In this document: one piece after another, positions 7,541 to 14,825 of the stretch
Position numbering within the stretch: position 1 is the stretch's first letter
Layout: every line of letters begins with the position of its first letter
Assembly (NCBI GenBank): GCA_022545645.1
Contig: JACZQQ010000006.1
Location: 1-30,344 of the forward strand
DNA from: Acidobacteriota bacterium
Lineage (GTDB): Bacteria > Acidobacteriota > UBA6911 > RPQK01 > JADFOI01
DNA length: 30,344 bases
Direction of reading: 5' to 3'
The notes under the pieces: model-generated
The model's input: only the letters and a program-made list of their open reading frames with translations
Databases searched by the model: none
What the model was told of the DNA's origin: nothing
Translations under genes and position numbers: made by a program

Positions 7541-9364
7541 GTGTTGATTCGAGTTCTGATCCTCACTTTTAGCTTAGGGGCCGCTTCAGGCCAGAGTGTG
7601 GTGGAGTTTACTCAACAAGCCTCCCAGCTGGTCCTCCAGCATCAGTGGGAGGAAGCGATCAACCTGCTCAGAGCTGGACTCGATCAACACCCCCGTCAAC
7701 CCGAGCTCCTACTGCAATTGGGAAGCCTCCTGGTGCGCTCGGGAAGGTTTGAGGAAGGCGAAAAACTGCTTCAAGAAGCCTTGGAACAGCAACCCGGGAA
7801 CTCGGAAGTGCTTCGCAATGCCGGAGAGGCTCAACTGAAGCAGGGTCGCTTTTCTTCTGCTGTTGCCTTATTTCGAGAATCTCTACGCCACAGTTCCGAG
7901 AATGTGGAAGCGCATCATCGTTTGGCTTTCTCACTGCTGGCTCAAGGCCAAGAGGAACTTGCCCTTGAACATTCACGCCAGGCGGTTGAGCTCAACCCGC
8001 TCGATCCAAGATTTCGTCGCCTTTATGCCTTCTTGCTGGACACTCAGGGTGAAGAAGAGAAGGCCTATGAACAGTTAAAGCTCGCTTATCGACTGGCACC
8101 GCGGGACTCGAAACTGCTTTTTGAGCTCAGTCAGAGACGCCGGCTGGCGGGTCATCTCTTTCAGGCTCTGGAATACCTGGAGCTGGCCTCCGAGGTCGAC
8201 CCTGAGAACCCTCTTTATCACGAAAGACTTTCCGATATTTATGAACAGCTGGGTCAGACAGAAAGGGCAGGAGAGGAAGCCAAGCGGGAAAGCGATCTGC
8301 GCCAGGCCTTCGAAAAGTACATCACGGCCATGAGCCTGGCCGTCAAAGGAAAGAGAGTTGAGGCAATGGGCATTTTGGAGCCCGTCGTCCAGGCCCATCC
8401 GGAGTTCGTCACGGGAATGATGCTTCTCGCCGACCTCTATCAGAAATTGGGCCAGCAGAGCCGAGCTTTCGACCTCTATCTGAAGATTCTCGAGCAAGAT
8501 CCTTTCCAGGCCTCTGCTCGAGAGGAAGGCGCCTGGATCCAGGTCCAGCAGGGTCTCCTGGATTCCGCTCTACAGTTGTTGGAGGAATCCGGTGTTCCAA
8601 CGCCCAACTACACCCTGATCGCCGCCTATCAGAGAATGATTCAAGAGGACTGGGCAGGCGCTCTCCAATACTTCCGTCAGGTGGAGGTCCAGAACCCCCT
8701 GCATCCCGGTCTGTTACAACTGATCAGCTATTGCCTCAACGCCCAGGGAGAAAAAGAGGAAGCACTGCGTCATCTGGACAAGGCCGAGGCACTTCGGCCC
8801 GGAGATCCTGAGATTAAGCTTCAGATGCGGGAGATCAAATTCGAGGACGCCTTGCACCTTCTCTCTGAGAAGAAATGGAGCGCCGCCCTGGAGATTCTCC
8901 AAGAGCTGATGCAGGAGGACGTCCAAGCCAACTATCTGCTGCGTATGGCCTACTGTCACCAGCAACTGGGTGATCTTCATCAGGCAGTTCAGGAATATCG
9001 GGCAGGATTGGAGGCCGAGCCCACCGCCACCTGGGCCCGAATCAATTTCGCCTCGACTCTCTATCGCCTGGGAGAATATCAGGAATCGGCCAACCAATGG
9101 GAACGGATTCTGCCGGAATCCAAGACCCCGGACACCTACTACCGGCTGGGACTGTCCTATTCTCACCTAGGTCGTTTTCCCGAAGCCGAGTACGCCTTTG
9201 ATAAGGCCGTGCAGTTGGGAGATGAACGCCCGGAAGTACTGTACAATCTGGGCCTGAGCCGTCTTCGCTCCAAAAAGCTTGATGAAGCACGGAATCTGAT
9301 CCGTCGGGCGGCCGTTGCGGGCTATCCACCGGCCAGAGAGCTCCTTCCCCAACTGGTTCAGTGA
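7541..9364 (+). CDS. Secreted TPR-repeat protein
   Basis: The protein of about 607 residues opens with a signal peptide (hydrophobic VLIRVLILTFSLGAASGQ) and is then almost entirely tetratricopeptide repeats, roughly 14-16 units, with typical pieces such as LLQLGSLLVRSGRFEEGEKL, AHHRLAFSLLAQGQEELALE and TYYRLGLSYSHLGRFPEAEY. TPR arrays are protein-binding scaffolds, and the partner is unknown. I prefer GTG 7541 over ATG 7529: GGAG at 7531-7534 is correctly spaced for the GTG, and nothing resembles a ribosome site before the ATG. A TTGAGT (7501-7506) and a TAAAAT (7525-7530) 18 bp apart could be its promoter. If so, that GGAG would fall upstream of the transcript start, and the mRNA would be nearly leaderless. 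Confidence 0.85.
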   Translation: MLIRVLILTFSLGAASGQSVVEFTQQASQLVLQHQWEEAINLLRAGLDQHPRQPELLLQLGSLLVRSGRFEEGEKLLQEALEQQPGNSEVLRNAGEAQLKQGRFSSAVALFRESLRHSSENVEAHHRLAFSLLAQGQEELALEHSRQAVELNPLDPRFRRLYAFLLDTQGEEEKAYEQLKLAYRLAPRDSKLLFELSQRRRLAGHLFQALEYLELASEVDPENPLYHERLSDIYEQLGQTERAGEEAKRESDLRQAFEKYITAMSLAVKGKRVEAMGILEPVVQAHPEFVTGMMLLADLYQKLGQQSRAFDLYLKILEQDPFQASAREEGAWIQVQQGLLDSALQLLEESGVPTPNYTLIAAYQRMIQEDWAGALQYFRQVEVQNPLHPGLLQLISYCLNAQGEKEEALRHLDKAEALRPGDPEIKLQMREIKFEDALHLLSEKKWSAALEILQELMQEDVQANYLLRMAYCHQQLGDLHQAVQEYRAGLEAEPTATWARINFASTLYRLGEYQESANQWERILPESKTPDTYYRLGLSYSHLGRFPEAEYAFDKAVQLGDERPEVLYNLGLSRLRSKKLDEARNLIRRAAVAGYPPARELLPQLVQ

Positions 9365-9376
9365 ATAGGAGAGTTT

Positions 9377-10426
9377 CTAAAACTCATTGATCCGGTCGAT
9401 GAACTGTCTTAATCGACCAAAATTGCGGCGATTAAAGGACAGGCTCAAGCGGGGAAGCTCCAGCAACTCGGGTTCATCCCGCTCTTCCTGATAGGGGTCG
9501 CAGGCTTCAACTGAACCGTCCAGGACAATATCCTGAAACTCTTCATTCAGGCTCTTGATCGATGCCTTGGACAAGGATTGGTTCAGGCGCAGAACCAGTT
9601 TTTGTCCGTGGTCCACGTATCGGGAAGAATGGTAGCAGCGATAAAAGTTCAGAATCTCCCGCCGAGCTTCATCGACATCATCCGTAATGGAGAAGAGGGA
9701 TTCATCTTCGGCAGCAATATAGCCTCCGGCAAGAAGCTGGTTCTGGAAGAATTGGAGCCAATCCCTCCAGTACGTTCCTCCAGGGCCATCCAGCATCACG
9801 ATCGGAGTGGGTTCGCTCCTTCCAGTTTGCACGAGGGTGAGGATCTCGAAGCCTTCGTCTTGAGTTCCCAGGCCACCCGGCATCAAAACGACCGCCATGG
9901 ATTCTTTGACAAAAAAAAGCTTTCGGGTGAAAAAATAGCGGAAGTTGATCAGTTTTCGGTCACCGGCGATCGTTTTATTGGCCGGCTGCTCAAAAGGCAG
10001 CGAGATGTTCAGTCCGAAACTTTTCTCCCGCCCAGCTCCCAGATGTCCCGCCCCCATGATTCCTTCACCTGCCCCGGTAATCACCATGTATCCATCCTCA
10101 GCGAGCTTCCGGCCCAGTTCGACCGCTGCTTGAAACACCGGATCCTCAGGTTGAGTACGGGAGGAACCAAAGATCGTGACCTTGGGAACGTCCCGGTAGT
10201 CGTTGAAAACTTTGAAGGCGTAGCGCAGCTCCTTGATGGAACTCCGCAGAATCTTGAGATCTCCGCGGCTGCAGTCCTCCTGAGCCAGCTTGGCCCCAGT
10301 GACCAGGACTTCCCGAATCAAGTCCAGGTGAGGATAGGGCTTGAGCTCTTCCAGGAGGTCATCGATCCTTTGGGAAAGTGCTTCATCGTCAACATCGAAG
10401 GAAGGAGAAAGATGATCAATACTCAT
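9377..10426 (-). CDS. LOG-family protein (nucleotide 5'-monophosphate nucleosidase-like)
   Basis: The 349-residue product contains the LOG/lysine-decarboxylase-like fold with its nucleotide signatures: GAGEGIMGAG (about 118-127) and PGGLGTQDE (183-191), the latter matching PGGxGTxxE. LOG proteins hydrolyse AMP or cytokinin ribotides to free base and ribose phosphate; older annotations call them lysine decarboxylases. The N-terminal 75 residues and the C-terminal 75 residues extend beyond the short plant-type LOG (about 200 aa), so this is a long bacterial form. The gene converges on the TPR gene with a 12-bp gap. Its start codon lies only 7 bp from the edge of element B copy 1, so its upstream control region is mostly the element. 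Confidence 0.88.
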   Translation of the reverse strand: MSIDHLSPSFDVDDEALSQRIDDLLEELKPYPHLDLIREVLVTGAKLAQEDCSRGDLKILRSSIKELRYAFKVFNDYRDVPKVTIFGSSRTQPEDPVFQAAVELGRKLAEDGYMVITGAGEGIMGAGHLGAGREKSFGLNISLPFEQPANKTIAGDRKLINFRYFFTRKLFFVKESMAVVLMPGGLGTQDEGFEILTLVQTGRSEPTPIVMLDGPGGTYWRDWLQFFQNQLLAGGYIAAEDESLFSITDDVDEARREILNFYRCYHSSRYVDHGQKLVLRLNQSLSKASIKSLNEEFQDIVLDGSVEACDPYQEERDEPELLELPRLSLSFNRRNFGRLRQFIDRINEF

Positions 10427-10433
10427 GGATTAT

Positions 10434-10723
10434 TAGTGTCTAGTCCTATGAATACCATGACGTTTGTGGCGAGCGCGACGGCGTCGAGTTCGCGAAGCGA
10501 CGACGACGCGATGTCAGTGACATCGTGGAGAAGGAGCGACAAAGAAATCGACGCTGTCCCGCCGCCACCCTTCGGGCTGATGGGGGTTGCGGGCAATCTC
10601 GGGGCACCCGCTTGCGGGTCACTCGTCGTCGCCGATGTCCCTGCATCACCTTCTCCTCGCTCCTTGATCTCCCCTCCCAAGCCCCATCAGCAAATGTCGT
10701 GGTATTCATGGGACGAGACACTA
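10434..10723. mobile_element. MITE-like element, family B copy 1 (290 bp, no ORF)
   Basis: The left end begins TAGTGTCT and the right end closes AGACACTA. The first and last 33 bp are inverted repeats with 4 mismatches. The interior shares long blocks with 22666-22876, for example ATCGACGCTGTCCCGCC against GTCGATGCCGTCCCGCC, and GCCGATGTCCCTGCAT, which is identical in both. An extra hairpin CGATGTCA-G-TGACATCG lies at 10509-10525. No coding capacity is seen, so it is non-autonomous. TA at both outer ends is compatible with TA-target insertion, as in IS630/Tc1-type transposition; this is inference. It fills the gap between the LOG gene start and the end of the second pcm gene. Confidence 0.8.
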
Positions 10724-10745
10724 TGCAGTCGCTTTGCGACCTCCC

Positions 10746-11408
10746 TCATCTTGTTCTCGGGTCTTTTTTCCAACCATATTCACCAATGAGAGGCACGAAG
10801 GTGCAACGCTCACCACGCTCCTGATGGAATCCTTTTTGGCTCCTTCTGACCACGTAAAGGACCTGAGAGTAGCCCTCCTCCAGCGGGATCACCAATCTCC
10901 CCCTGATGGCTAGCTGTTCCAGTAGCGGACCGGGAATCTCGGGCGCGCCAGCCGTGATGAGAATGATGTCAAAGGGAGCTTCTTCCTCCCATCCCAAGGT
11001 GCCGTTCCCCATTCGGGTGTGGACCTTATCGTAATGGAGCTGGCGCAAGGTCTCTCGAGCCTGCTCAAGAAGCTCCGGGATTCTTTCAATGGTATAGACT
11101 TCCGCGCCCAGTTCAGCCAGGATGGCACTTTGATAGCCGCTTCCGGTACCGATCTCCAGGACTCGATCACCCGGGACAACCTCGGCCGATTGGGTCATGA
11201 TGGCGGTCATATAGGGTTGGCTAATCGTTTGCCCTTCTCCAATGGGCGAAGGACCATCAGTATAGGCCTTGCCTCTCAGGTTCCTGGGAAGGAACTGGTG
11301 CCGCGGAACTTTCCTGAAGGCCTCCAGCAGCCGAGAATTGCGAATACCCCTTTTCTTCAATTGATTCTCGACCATGTGCTCCCGTTCGATTCGATAGGAA
11401 TCACTCAT
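10746..11408 (-). CDS. pcm: Protein-L-isoaspartate O-methyltransferase, cytosolic form
   Basis: The product has 220 residues, close to the 208 of E. coli Pcm. It has the family core GEGQTISQPYMTAIMTQ (about 57-73), SAM motif LEIGTGSGYQSAILAEL (84-100) and the LITAGAPEIP stretch. No signal peptide is present, so it should act on cytosolic damaged proteins. The start is the ATG at 11408, which overlaps the rnhB stop codon as ATGA. A longer in-frame extension upstream runs into rnhB and is not needed. It is the last gene of the operon CBM9-like, rnhB, pcm. It is clearly related to the lipoprotein version at 6766-7497, giving two compartment versions 3.2 kb apart. Confidence 0.9.
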   Translation of the reverse strand: MSDSYRIEREHMVENQLKKRGIRNSRLLEAFRKVPRHQFLPRNLRGKAYTDGPSPIGEGQTISQPYMTAIMTQSAEVVPGDRVLEIGTGSGYQSAILAELGAEVYTIERIPELLEQARETLRQLHYDKVHTRMGNGTLGWEEEAPFDIILITAGAPEIPGPLLEQLAIRGRLVIPLEEGYSQVLYVVRRSQKGFHQERGERCTFVPLIGEYGWKKDPRTR

Positions 11409-12376
11409 TTGAGCTCCGAGGGTGACACCCGACTCCAATTTCTGGCCAGCAGCAGCCTGAGTTTACGTCTTTCCCGTTGGCTCAACTGCGACTGCACGGC
11501 TTCGAGTTCCGTTTCCAAGTCGGTCAGCTCTCTCACCGAAGAGAGCTGTTGTGTTTTATCCCGCAACCTGTAGAACAAATCGGAGTACTCTCCGCAAAGT
11601 TCCTGGATGAAGGTGTAAGATTTGCGATGGATGGCACAAGGGCCATGCCGGCGGATCGCCTCCTGGTGTTCTCGGGTACCGTATCCCTTGTTTCGATCCC
11701 ATCCATATTGGGGATAGGTTCGCCCGAGCTCGACCATCAGTTGGTCCCGGTAAGTCTTGGCCACGATCGATGCTGCTGCGATGGAAAAGCTGAGGCCGTC
11801 CCCTTTGCTGAACTTGTTCTGGGGCATGGAGAGTCCCGGAATTTCTCTGGCGTCCACCAGCAGGTGGTCCGGACGAAGGGGAAGGTTTTCCACTGCTCGC
11901 CGCATGGCCAGAAGGCCAGCATGATAGACATTCAGTTCGTCGATTTCGGTGACCTCTGCCAATCCTACTCCGATCCCCAGGGCCCTCTGGCGAATAGTGT
12001 GGACAACCTCCCGGCGAACCTGGGGGCTCAAGCGCTTGGAATCATCCACTTTTGAGATGAAGGTTCCGGGAGGAAAAACAACCGCAGCCGCGACCACGGG
12101 TCCGGCCAGAGGCCCCACTCCAACCTCGTCGGCTCCGGCAATATGGCGGATCCCGGACTTCCACAGCACACCCTCCAGGTTGAGCATGGACTCAATGCGG
12201 ATCCGCTCCGCTTTTTCTTTCTCACGCCGAGTCTTCAGTTGATGGCAAATCTTACGAACGCCCTCCCGCGGATCTTTCTGCAATCTGGCTAGAAGCCCGG
12301 GCGAGGCTGAGTCTTTTTGATCGAGGAAGTGTCTGCGGATTTCGGCAACTGAAAGTCTGGATAAGTCCAGTTCCAT
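11405..12376 (-). CDS. rnhB: Ribonuclease HII (RnhB) with unusual GVG motif
   Basis: RNase HII cuts at ribonucleotides embedded in DNA and at RNA:DNA hybrids. The 323-residue product has the DE catalytic segment (GADEVGVGPLAGPVVAAAVV, from about 81), LLVDAREIPG with the next acidic residue, SIAAASIVAKTYRDQLM, and the YPQYGWDRNKGYGT / RHGPCAIHRKSY tail typical of bacterial HII. The usual GRG motif after DE(V/A) reads GVG here, so the arginine that contacts the RNA-DNA junction is replaced by valine. N-terminal (about 70 aa) and C-terminal (about 45 aa, charged) extensions make it longer than most. I prefer ATG 12376, 2 bases after the upstream stop, over an in-frame TTG at 12400. It overlaps pcm by ATGA. 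Confidence 0.9.
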   Translation of the reverse strand: MELDLSRLSVAEIRRHFLDQKDSASPGLLARLQKDPREGVRKICHQLKTRREKEKAERIRIESMLNLEGVLWKSGIRHIAGADEVGVGPLAGPVVAAAVVFPPGTFISKVDDSKRLSPQVRREVVHTIRQRALGIGVGLAEVTEIDELNVYHAGLLAMRRAVENLPLRPDHLLVDAREIPGLSMPQNKFSKGDGLSFSIAAASIVAKTYRDQLMVELGRTYPQYGWDRNKGYGTREHQEAIRRHGPCAIHRKSYTFIQELCGEYSDLFYRLRDKTQQLSSVRELTDLETELEAVQSQLSQRERRKLRLLLARNWSRVSPSELK

Positions 12377-12378
12377 GA

Positions 12379-13032
12379 CTAAATGAAAATCAAATGGCAA
12401 AAGGACGGGGGTACATGAAAATCAGGTTGTCCCGTGAAAGTAGGTCTCCAAGCCAGATACCCACGATGAGGCTCCTTTCCGGCTATGCGGTAAAGATTCC
12501 CTCGCCAGGATGTGCCCACCTCGGGCGGTTCTTCCCAAATCGATTCATAGGACAATCCCAGAAATACCCTCCAGATAGACTCTTGCTTGCTTAAGAGAGT
12601 TTCCAACTCAAGATCGGAGTTCCACTCGAGGTCTACCTCCACTCGAGGTTCTACGATCCGCATATTCGCCCACTGCCCAAGAGGGCTCACTTCGATTTCG
12701 AAGTAGTTAGGGGCTGTACCGGGTTTTAGAAATACTTCCACCACATCCTTGTTCCAAAGACCTTCAGTTGCGGCCTCCCTGCTCCATTCAGGGTTAACAT
12801 TGAGGGAATCAAACCAGGATTCAAAGTAAAAAAAGACGGTCTGTTCGTTCCATATGGAACGAACAGAGGTCAGGTTCATCCAATGATGGCCCTTTTTGCT
12901 CAGAGCCGACCTTCCGTCCCAATACCGATCAATGGCTGCTGTTCCGCACTTCCCCCAGAGTTCATTGAAAGGGTCAAAAAGAGTTTCGCGGGTTTCTGAA
13001 GTGCGGTGGGAGAAAATCGCGTTTTCGGGCAT
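12379..13032 (-). CDS. Carbohydrate-binding family 9-like (CBM9-like) protein
   Basis: The 217-residue protein has the CBM9-like/DOMON-like beta-sandwich pattern: an early FDPFNELW, a strand followed by TVFFYFESWF, DVVEVFLKPG, NYFEIEVSPLGQW, and a closing YLAWRPTFTGQPDFHVPPSF. Such domains in other proteins bind sugars at chain ends or haem. As a stand-alone protein without a clear signal peptide its ligand is unknown. The first gene of the operon, it is followed by rnhB 2 bases after its stop, but no functional link to RNase HII is evident. Its start is 30 bp from the divergent prephenate dehydrogenase gene, with a TATAAT on the minus strand at 13045-13050. Confidence 0.8.
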   Translation of the reverse strand: MPENAIFSHRTSETRETLFDPFNELWGKCGTAAIDRYWDGRSALSKKGHHWMNLTSVRSIWNEQTVFFYFESWFDSLNVNPEWSREAATEGLWNKDVVEVFLKPGTAPNYFEIEVSPLGQWANMRIVEPRVEVDLEWNSDLELETLLSKQESIWRVFLGLSYESIWEEPPEVGTSWRGNLYRIAGKEPHRGYLAWRPTFTGQPDFHVPPSFCHLIFI

Positions 13033-13044
13033 TTGTGAATCTTT

Positions 13045-13054
13045 ATTATATAAT
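13045..13054. promoter_or_regulatory. Palindromic shared -10 element between divergent genes
   Basis: ATTATATAAT is a perfect palindrome containing TATAAT on both strands. On the plus strand it is at 13049-13054, predicting transcription near 13061, two bases before GTG 13063. On the minus strand it is at 13045-13050, predicting a start near 13038, six bases before ATG 13032. Neither direction has a good -35. This suggests a compact bidirectional promoter with leaderless or near-leaderless transcripts. Confidence 0.45.
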
Positions 13055-13062
13055 TGCAGCCC

Positions 13063-13830
13063 GTGAAAATCGAAACGGTTGGGCTATTGGGGTTTGGGCG
13101 CTTTGGCAGGATGGCGTATGAGTATCTCCGCCGCGATAAGGAGGTGCGGGTTTACGACCCCGACTCGTCCCAACTCCAGGGCATTGCAGAGGCGACGACT
13201 TTCGAAGAAGCTGTTTCTGCTCCCCTGATTGTCCTGTGCGTGCCCATTTCAGCCATGGAGGACACCTGTAAAAAGATGGCCCCGTTGCTGCGAGAAGGAC
13301 AGATTGTGGTGGACACGTGCAGCGTCAAGAAGCGACCGCTGGAATGGATGTCGACTCATTTTCCTGAGTCGGTCCAGATCCTGGGCACACATCCACTCTT
13401 TGGGCCAGACAGTGGCAAGGAAGGGGTGGCGGGTTTGAAAATTGCCCTGTGTCCCGCTCGAATCGAGCAGGAATCGTATCACAGCATCCAGCATTATCTT
13501 CACAGGCTGCAATTGGTGACCGTAGAGGTGACGGCCCAGGAGCATGACCAACAGATTGCGAAAAGCCAGGCCGTTTTCCATTTGATTGCTCAGGTGATGA
13601 AGCAGCTGAAGTGGGCTTCACAGGACATCTCTACGCCAGGGCCAGAGGCCTTTGATCGTTTGGTCAGGACCGTACAGCAGGACACCGACCAGCTGTTTCT
13701 GGATATCGAGCGGGAAAATCCCTACGCGGCAGAGTGGCGTCAACGATTCATCCAGGAGGTGTTGAGCCTGGACAAAGAACTCTCCGACTCCAAGGAGGAG
13801 CCCCCTTTGTCTAGCCGGGATCATGCATAA
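13063..13830 (+). CDS. tyrA: Prephenate/arogenate dehydrogenase family protein
   Basis: The 255-residue enzyme belongs to the TyrA family, which oxidatively decarboxylates prephenate or arogenate on the way to tyrosine. It has the NAD(P)-binding motif GFGRFG (10-15) at the end of the first strand, VLCVPISAM (58-66), and the substrate-site segment GTHPLFGPDS (108-117) with the conserved histidine. A helical dimerisation region follows. No chorismate mutase or ACT domain is fused. I favour GTG 13063 because a TTG nine bases upstream lies against the TATAAT. The last codons (Ser-Arg-Asp-His-Ala-stop) are encoded by the end of element A copy 1, so the natural C-terminus may have been altered by the insertion. 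Confidence 0.88.
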   Translation: MKIETVGLLGFGRFGRMAYEYLRRDKEVRVYDPDSSQLQGIAEATTFEEAVSAPLIVLCVPISAMEDTCKKMAPLLREGQIVVDTCSVKKRPLEWMSTHFPESVQILGTHPLFGPDSGKEGVAGLKIALCPARIEQESYHSIQHYLHRLQLVTVEVTAQEHDQQIAKSQAVFHLIAQVMKQLKWASQDISTPGPEAFDRLVRTVQQDTDQLFLDIERENPYAAEWRQRFIQEVLSLDKELSDSKEEPPLSSRDHA

Positions 13831-14026
13831 ATTCTCTACTGCAGCGACAAAATCATCCGTCGTGCTGTGCGCACCGACTGTGTTGCGCGACCCGCAAGAA
13901 GCGGGTGCCCCCGGCCTCCTCAACGTACCTACCAGTACGTTGGCGGGGACCTCTATCGCGCGTGGCGCAACGCACTCAGGCCGCCGCTTTCGTCGCTTCG
14001 TGACGAGAACCTATGCATAATCCCGG
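13812..14026. mobile_element. MITE-like element, family A copy 1 (215 bp, no ORF)
   Basis: The left end is TAGCCGGGATCATGCATAA. The right end, read inward on the other strand, is GCCGGGATTATGCATAG. The interior has nested hairpins: CCCGC-AAGAA-GCGGG (13891-13905), AACGTAC-CTACCA-GTACGTT (about 13922-13941), and GTTGCGC pairing with GCGCAAC further right. The blocks CTCTACTGCA (13834), GACTGTGTTGCGCGACCCGC (13876-13895) and CTTCGTGACGAG (13996) recur in the copy at 18139-18272. No coding capacity is seen. Confidence 0.75.
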
Positions 14027-14101
14027 CAAGGGGATAGACCTCTCATCATCTGGCTGAATGCAGCGGTAGAACAGGAAGCTCGATGGGGTAGCCTGATAGC
14101 T

Positions 14102-14797
14102 TTGAAAACCTTCACCCTCCTGCAGAAGATAGAGATCGTGCTGATGAGCCTTGCGGGATGGATCCTGTTGCGACTGATTGGAGCGACCCTGCGCTATCGA
14201 GTAGAGGGCTGGGAAAACATCAGGCAATCCAAAGAGAGAGAAGAGCCGTTTATTGGCTCTTTCTGGCACAATCAAGTCTTCTGCGCCGCCCACTTCTGGC
14301 GCTTTCAAAACATCGTTGTGATGACCAGCCGGCATTTTGACGGGGAAGTCATTGCCAGGGTGATCAGGAAGCTGGGATTCATTCCCGCCCGCGGTTCGAG
14401 TAGCAGAGGTGCGGCCAAGGCCCTATTAGAAGCAAAGCAAAAGGTGCAACAGGGTCTTACCGTGGCCTTCACCTCGGATGGCCCGAGGGGCCCGGTCTAT
14501 CGAGTGAAGCCAGGACCTGTCTGGCTCTCTCGCAAGACGGGGGTCCCCATACTGCCATTCCATATTCAGCCCAAGTGGTTCTGGAGTCTCAATAGCTGGG
14601 ACAGGTTCCAAATCCCCAAGCCCTTTAGCCCCGTTCTGGTGAAGATTGGACAGCCTCTGCTCGTCCCCTCTGAAGAGGACCAAGAGCGTTGGGTGATTCG
14701 CCACCAAGAAGAGATGGACCGAATTGGAGCCTATAGCCAAGCCTATTGGGGAGAACCACAGACCACAGACCACAGACCACAGACCAGGAAACGGTAA
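14102..14797 (+). CDS. DUF374 lysophospholipid acyltransferase-like protein
   Basis: This 231-residue protein belongs to the DUF374 acyltransferase-like family, often found with lipid A or LPS genes. Signatures are a hydrophobic N-terminus that could anchor it to the inner membrane, GSFWHNQVF (47-55), TSRHFDGEVI, the ARGSSSRGAAKAL stretch, and FTSDGPRGPVYRVKPG. It probably transfers an acyl chain to a membrane lipid; the substrate is unknown. The start is uncertain: TTG 14102 gives a full domain, no ATG lies upstream in frame and no good ribosome site is seen. The C-terminal residues (about TTDHRPQTRKR) come from a CCACAGA heptamer array, so the natural tail is extended by repeat DNA. Confidence 0.85.
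   Translation: MKTFTLLQKIEIVLMSLAGWILLRLIGATLRYRVEGWENIRQSKEREEPFIGSFWHNQVFCAAHFWRFQNIVVMTSRHFDGEVIARVIRKLGFIPARGSSSRGAAKALLEAKQKVQQGLTVAFTSDGPRGPVYRVKPGPVWLSRKTGVPILPFHIQPKWFWSLNSWDRFQIPKPFSPVLVKIGQPLLVPSEEDQERWVIRHQEEMDRIGAYSQAYWGEPQTTDHRPQTRKR
14756..14783. repeat. Four CCACAGA heptamers at the 3' end of the DUF374 gene
   Basis: CCACAGA is repeated four times without interruption, then degenerates (CCAGGAA). The array is inside the coding frame and encodes the C-terminal tail. Because the unit is 7 bp, gain or loss of one unit would shift the frame and change the last few residues and the stop. Confidence 0.8.
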
Positions 14798-14798
14798 G

Positions 14799-14825
14799 AG
14801 CCCGGACTATGCATAATCCGGGCTA
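14799..14825. repeat. Family A palindrome (ends joined without interior)
   Basis: AGCCCGGA and TCCGGGCT flank CTATGCATAA, so the two termini of element family A lie back to back. It separates the convergent DUF374 and VWA genes. The G-C stem could end transcription from both sides. The final CTAG contains the VWA stop codon. Confidence 0.7.

Noticed and set aside
9578..10789. 403-codon plus-strand frame across the LOG gene and element B
   Set aside because: It is antisense to the LOG gene and runs into non-coding repeat DNA; the composition is that of a shadow frame.
10423..10824. Several frames of 85-99 codons within element B copy 1
   Set aside because: They change between copies, include the inverted ends and have no conserved protein pattern, so the element is treated as non-coding.
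13812..14026. CRISPR-like reading of the repeated hairpins
   Set aside because: There are no regularly spaced direct repeats with spacers; the pattern is a single element with nested inverted repeats.
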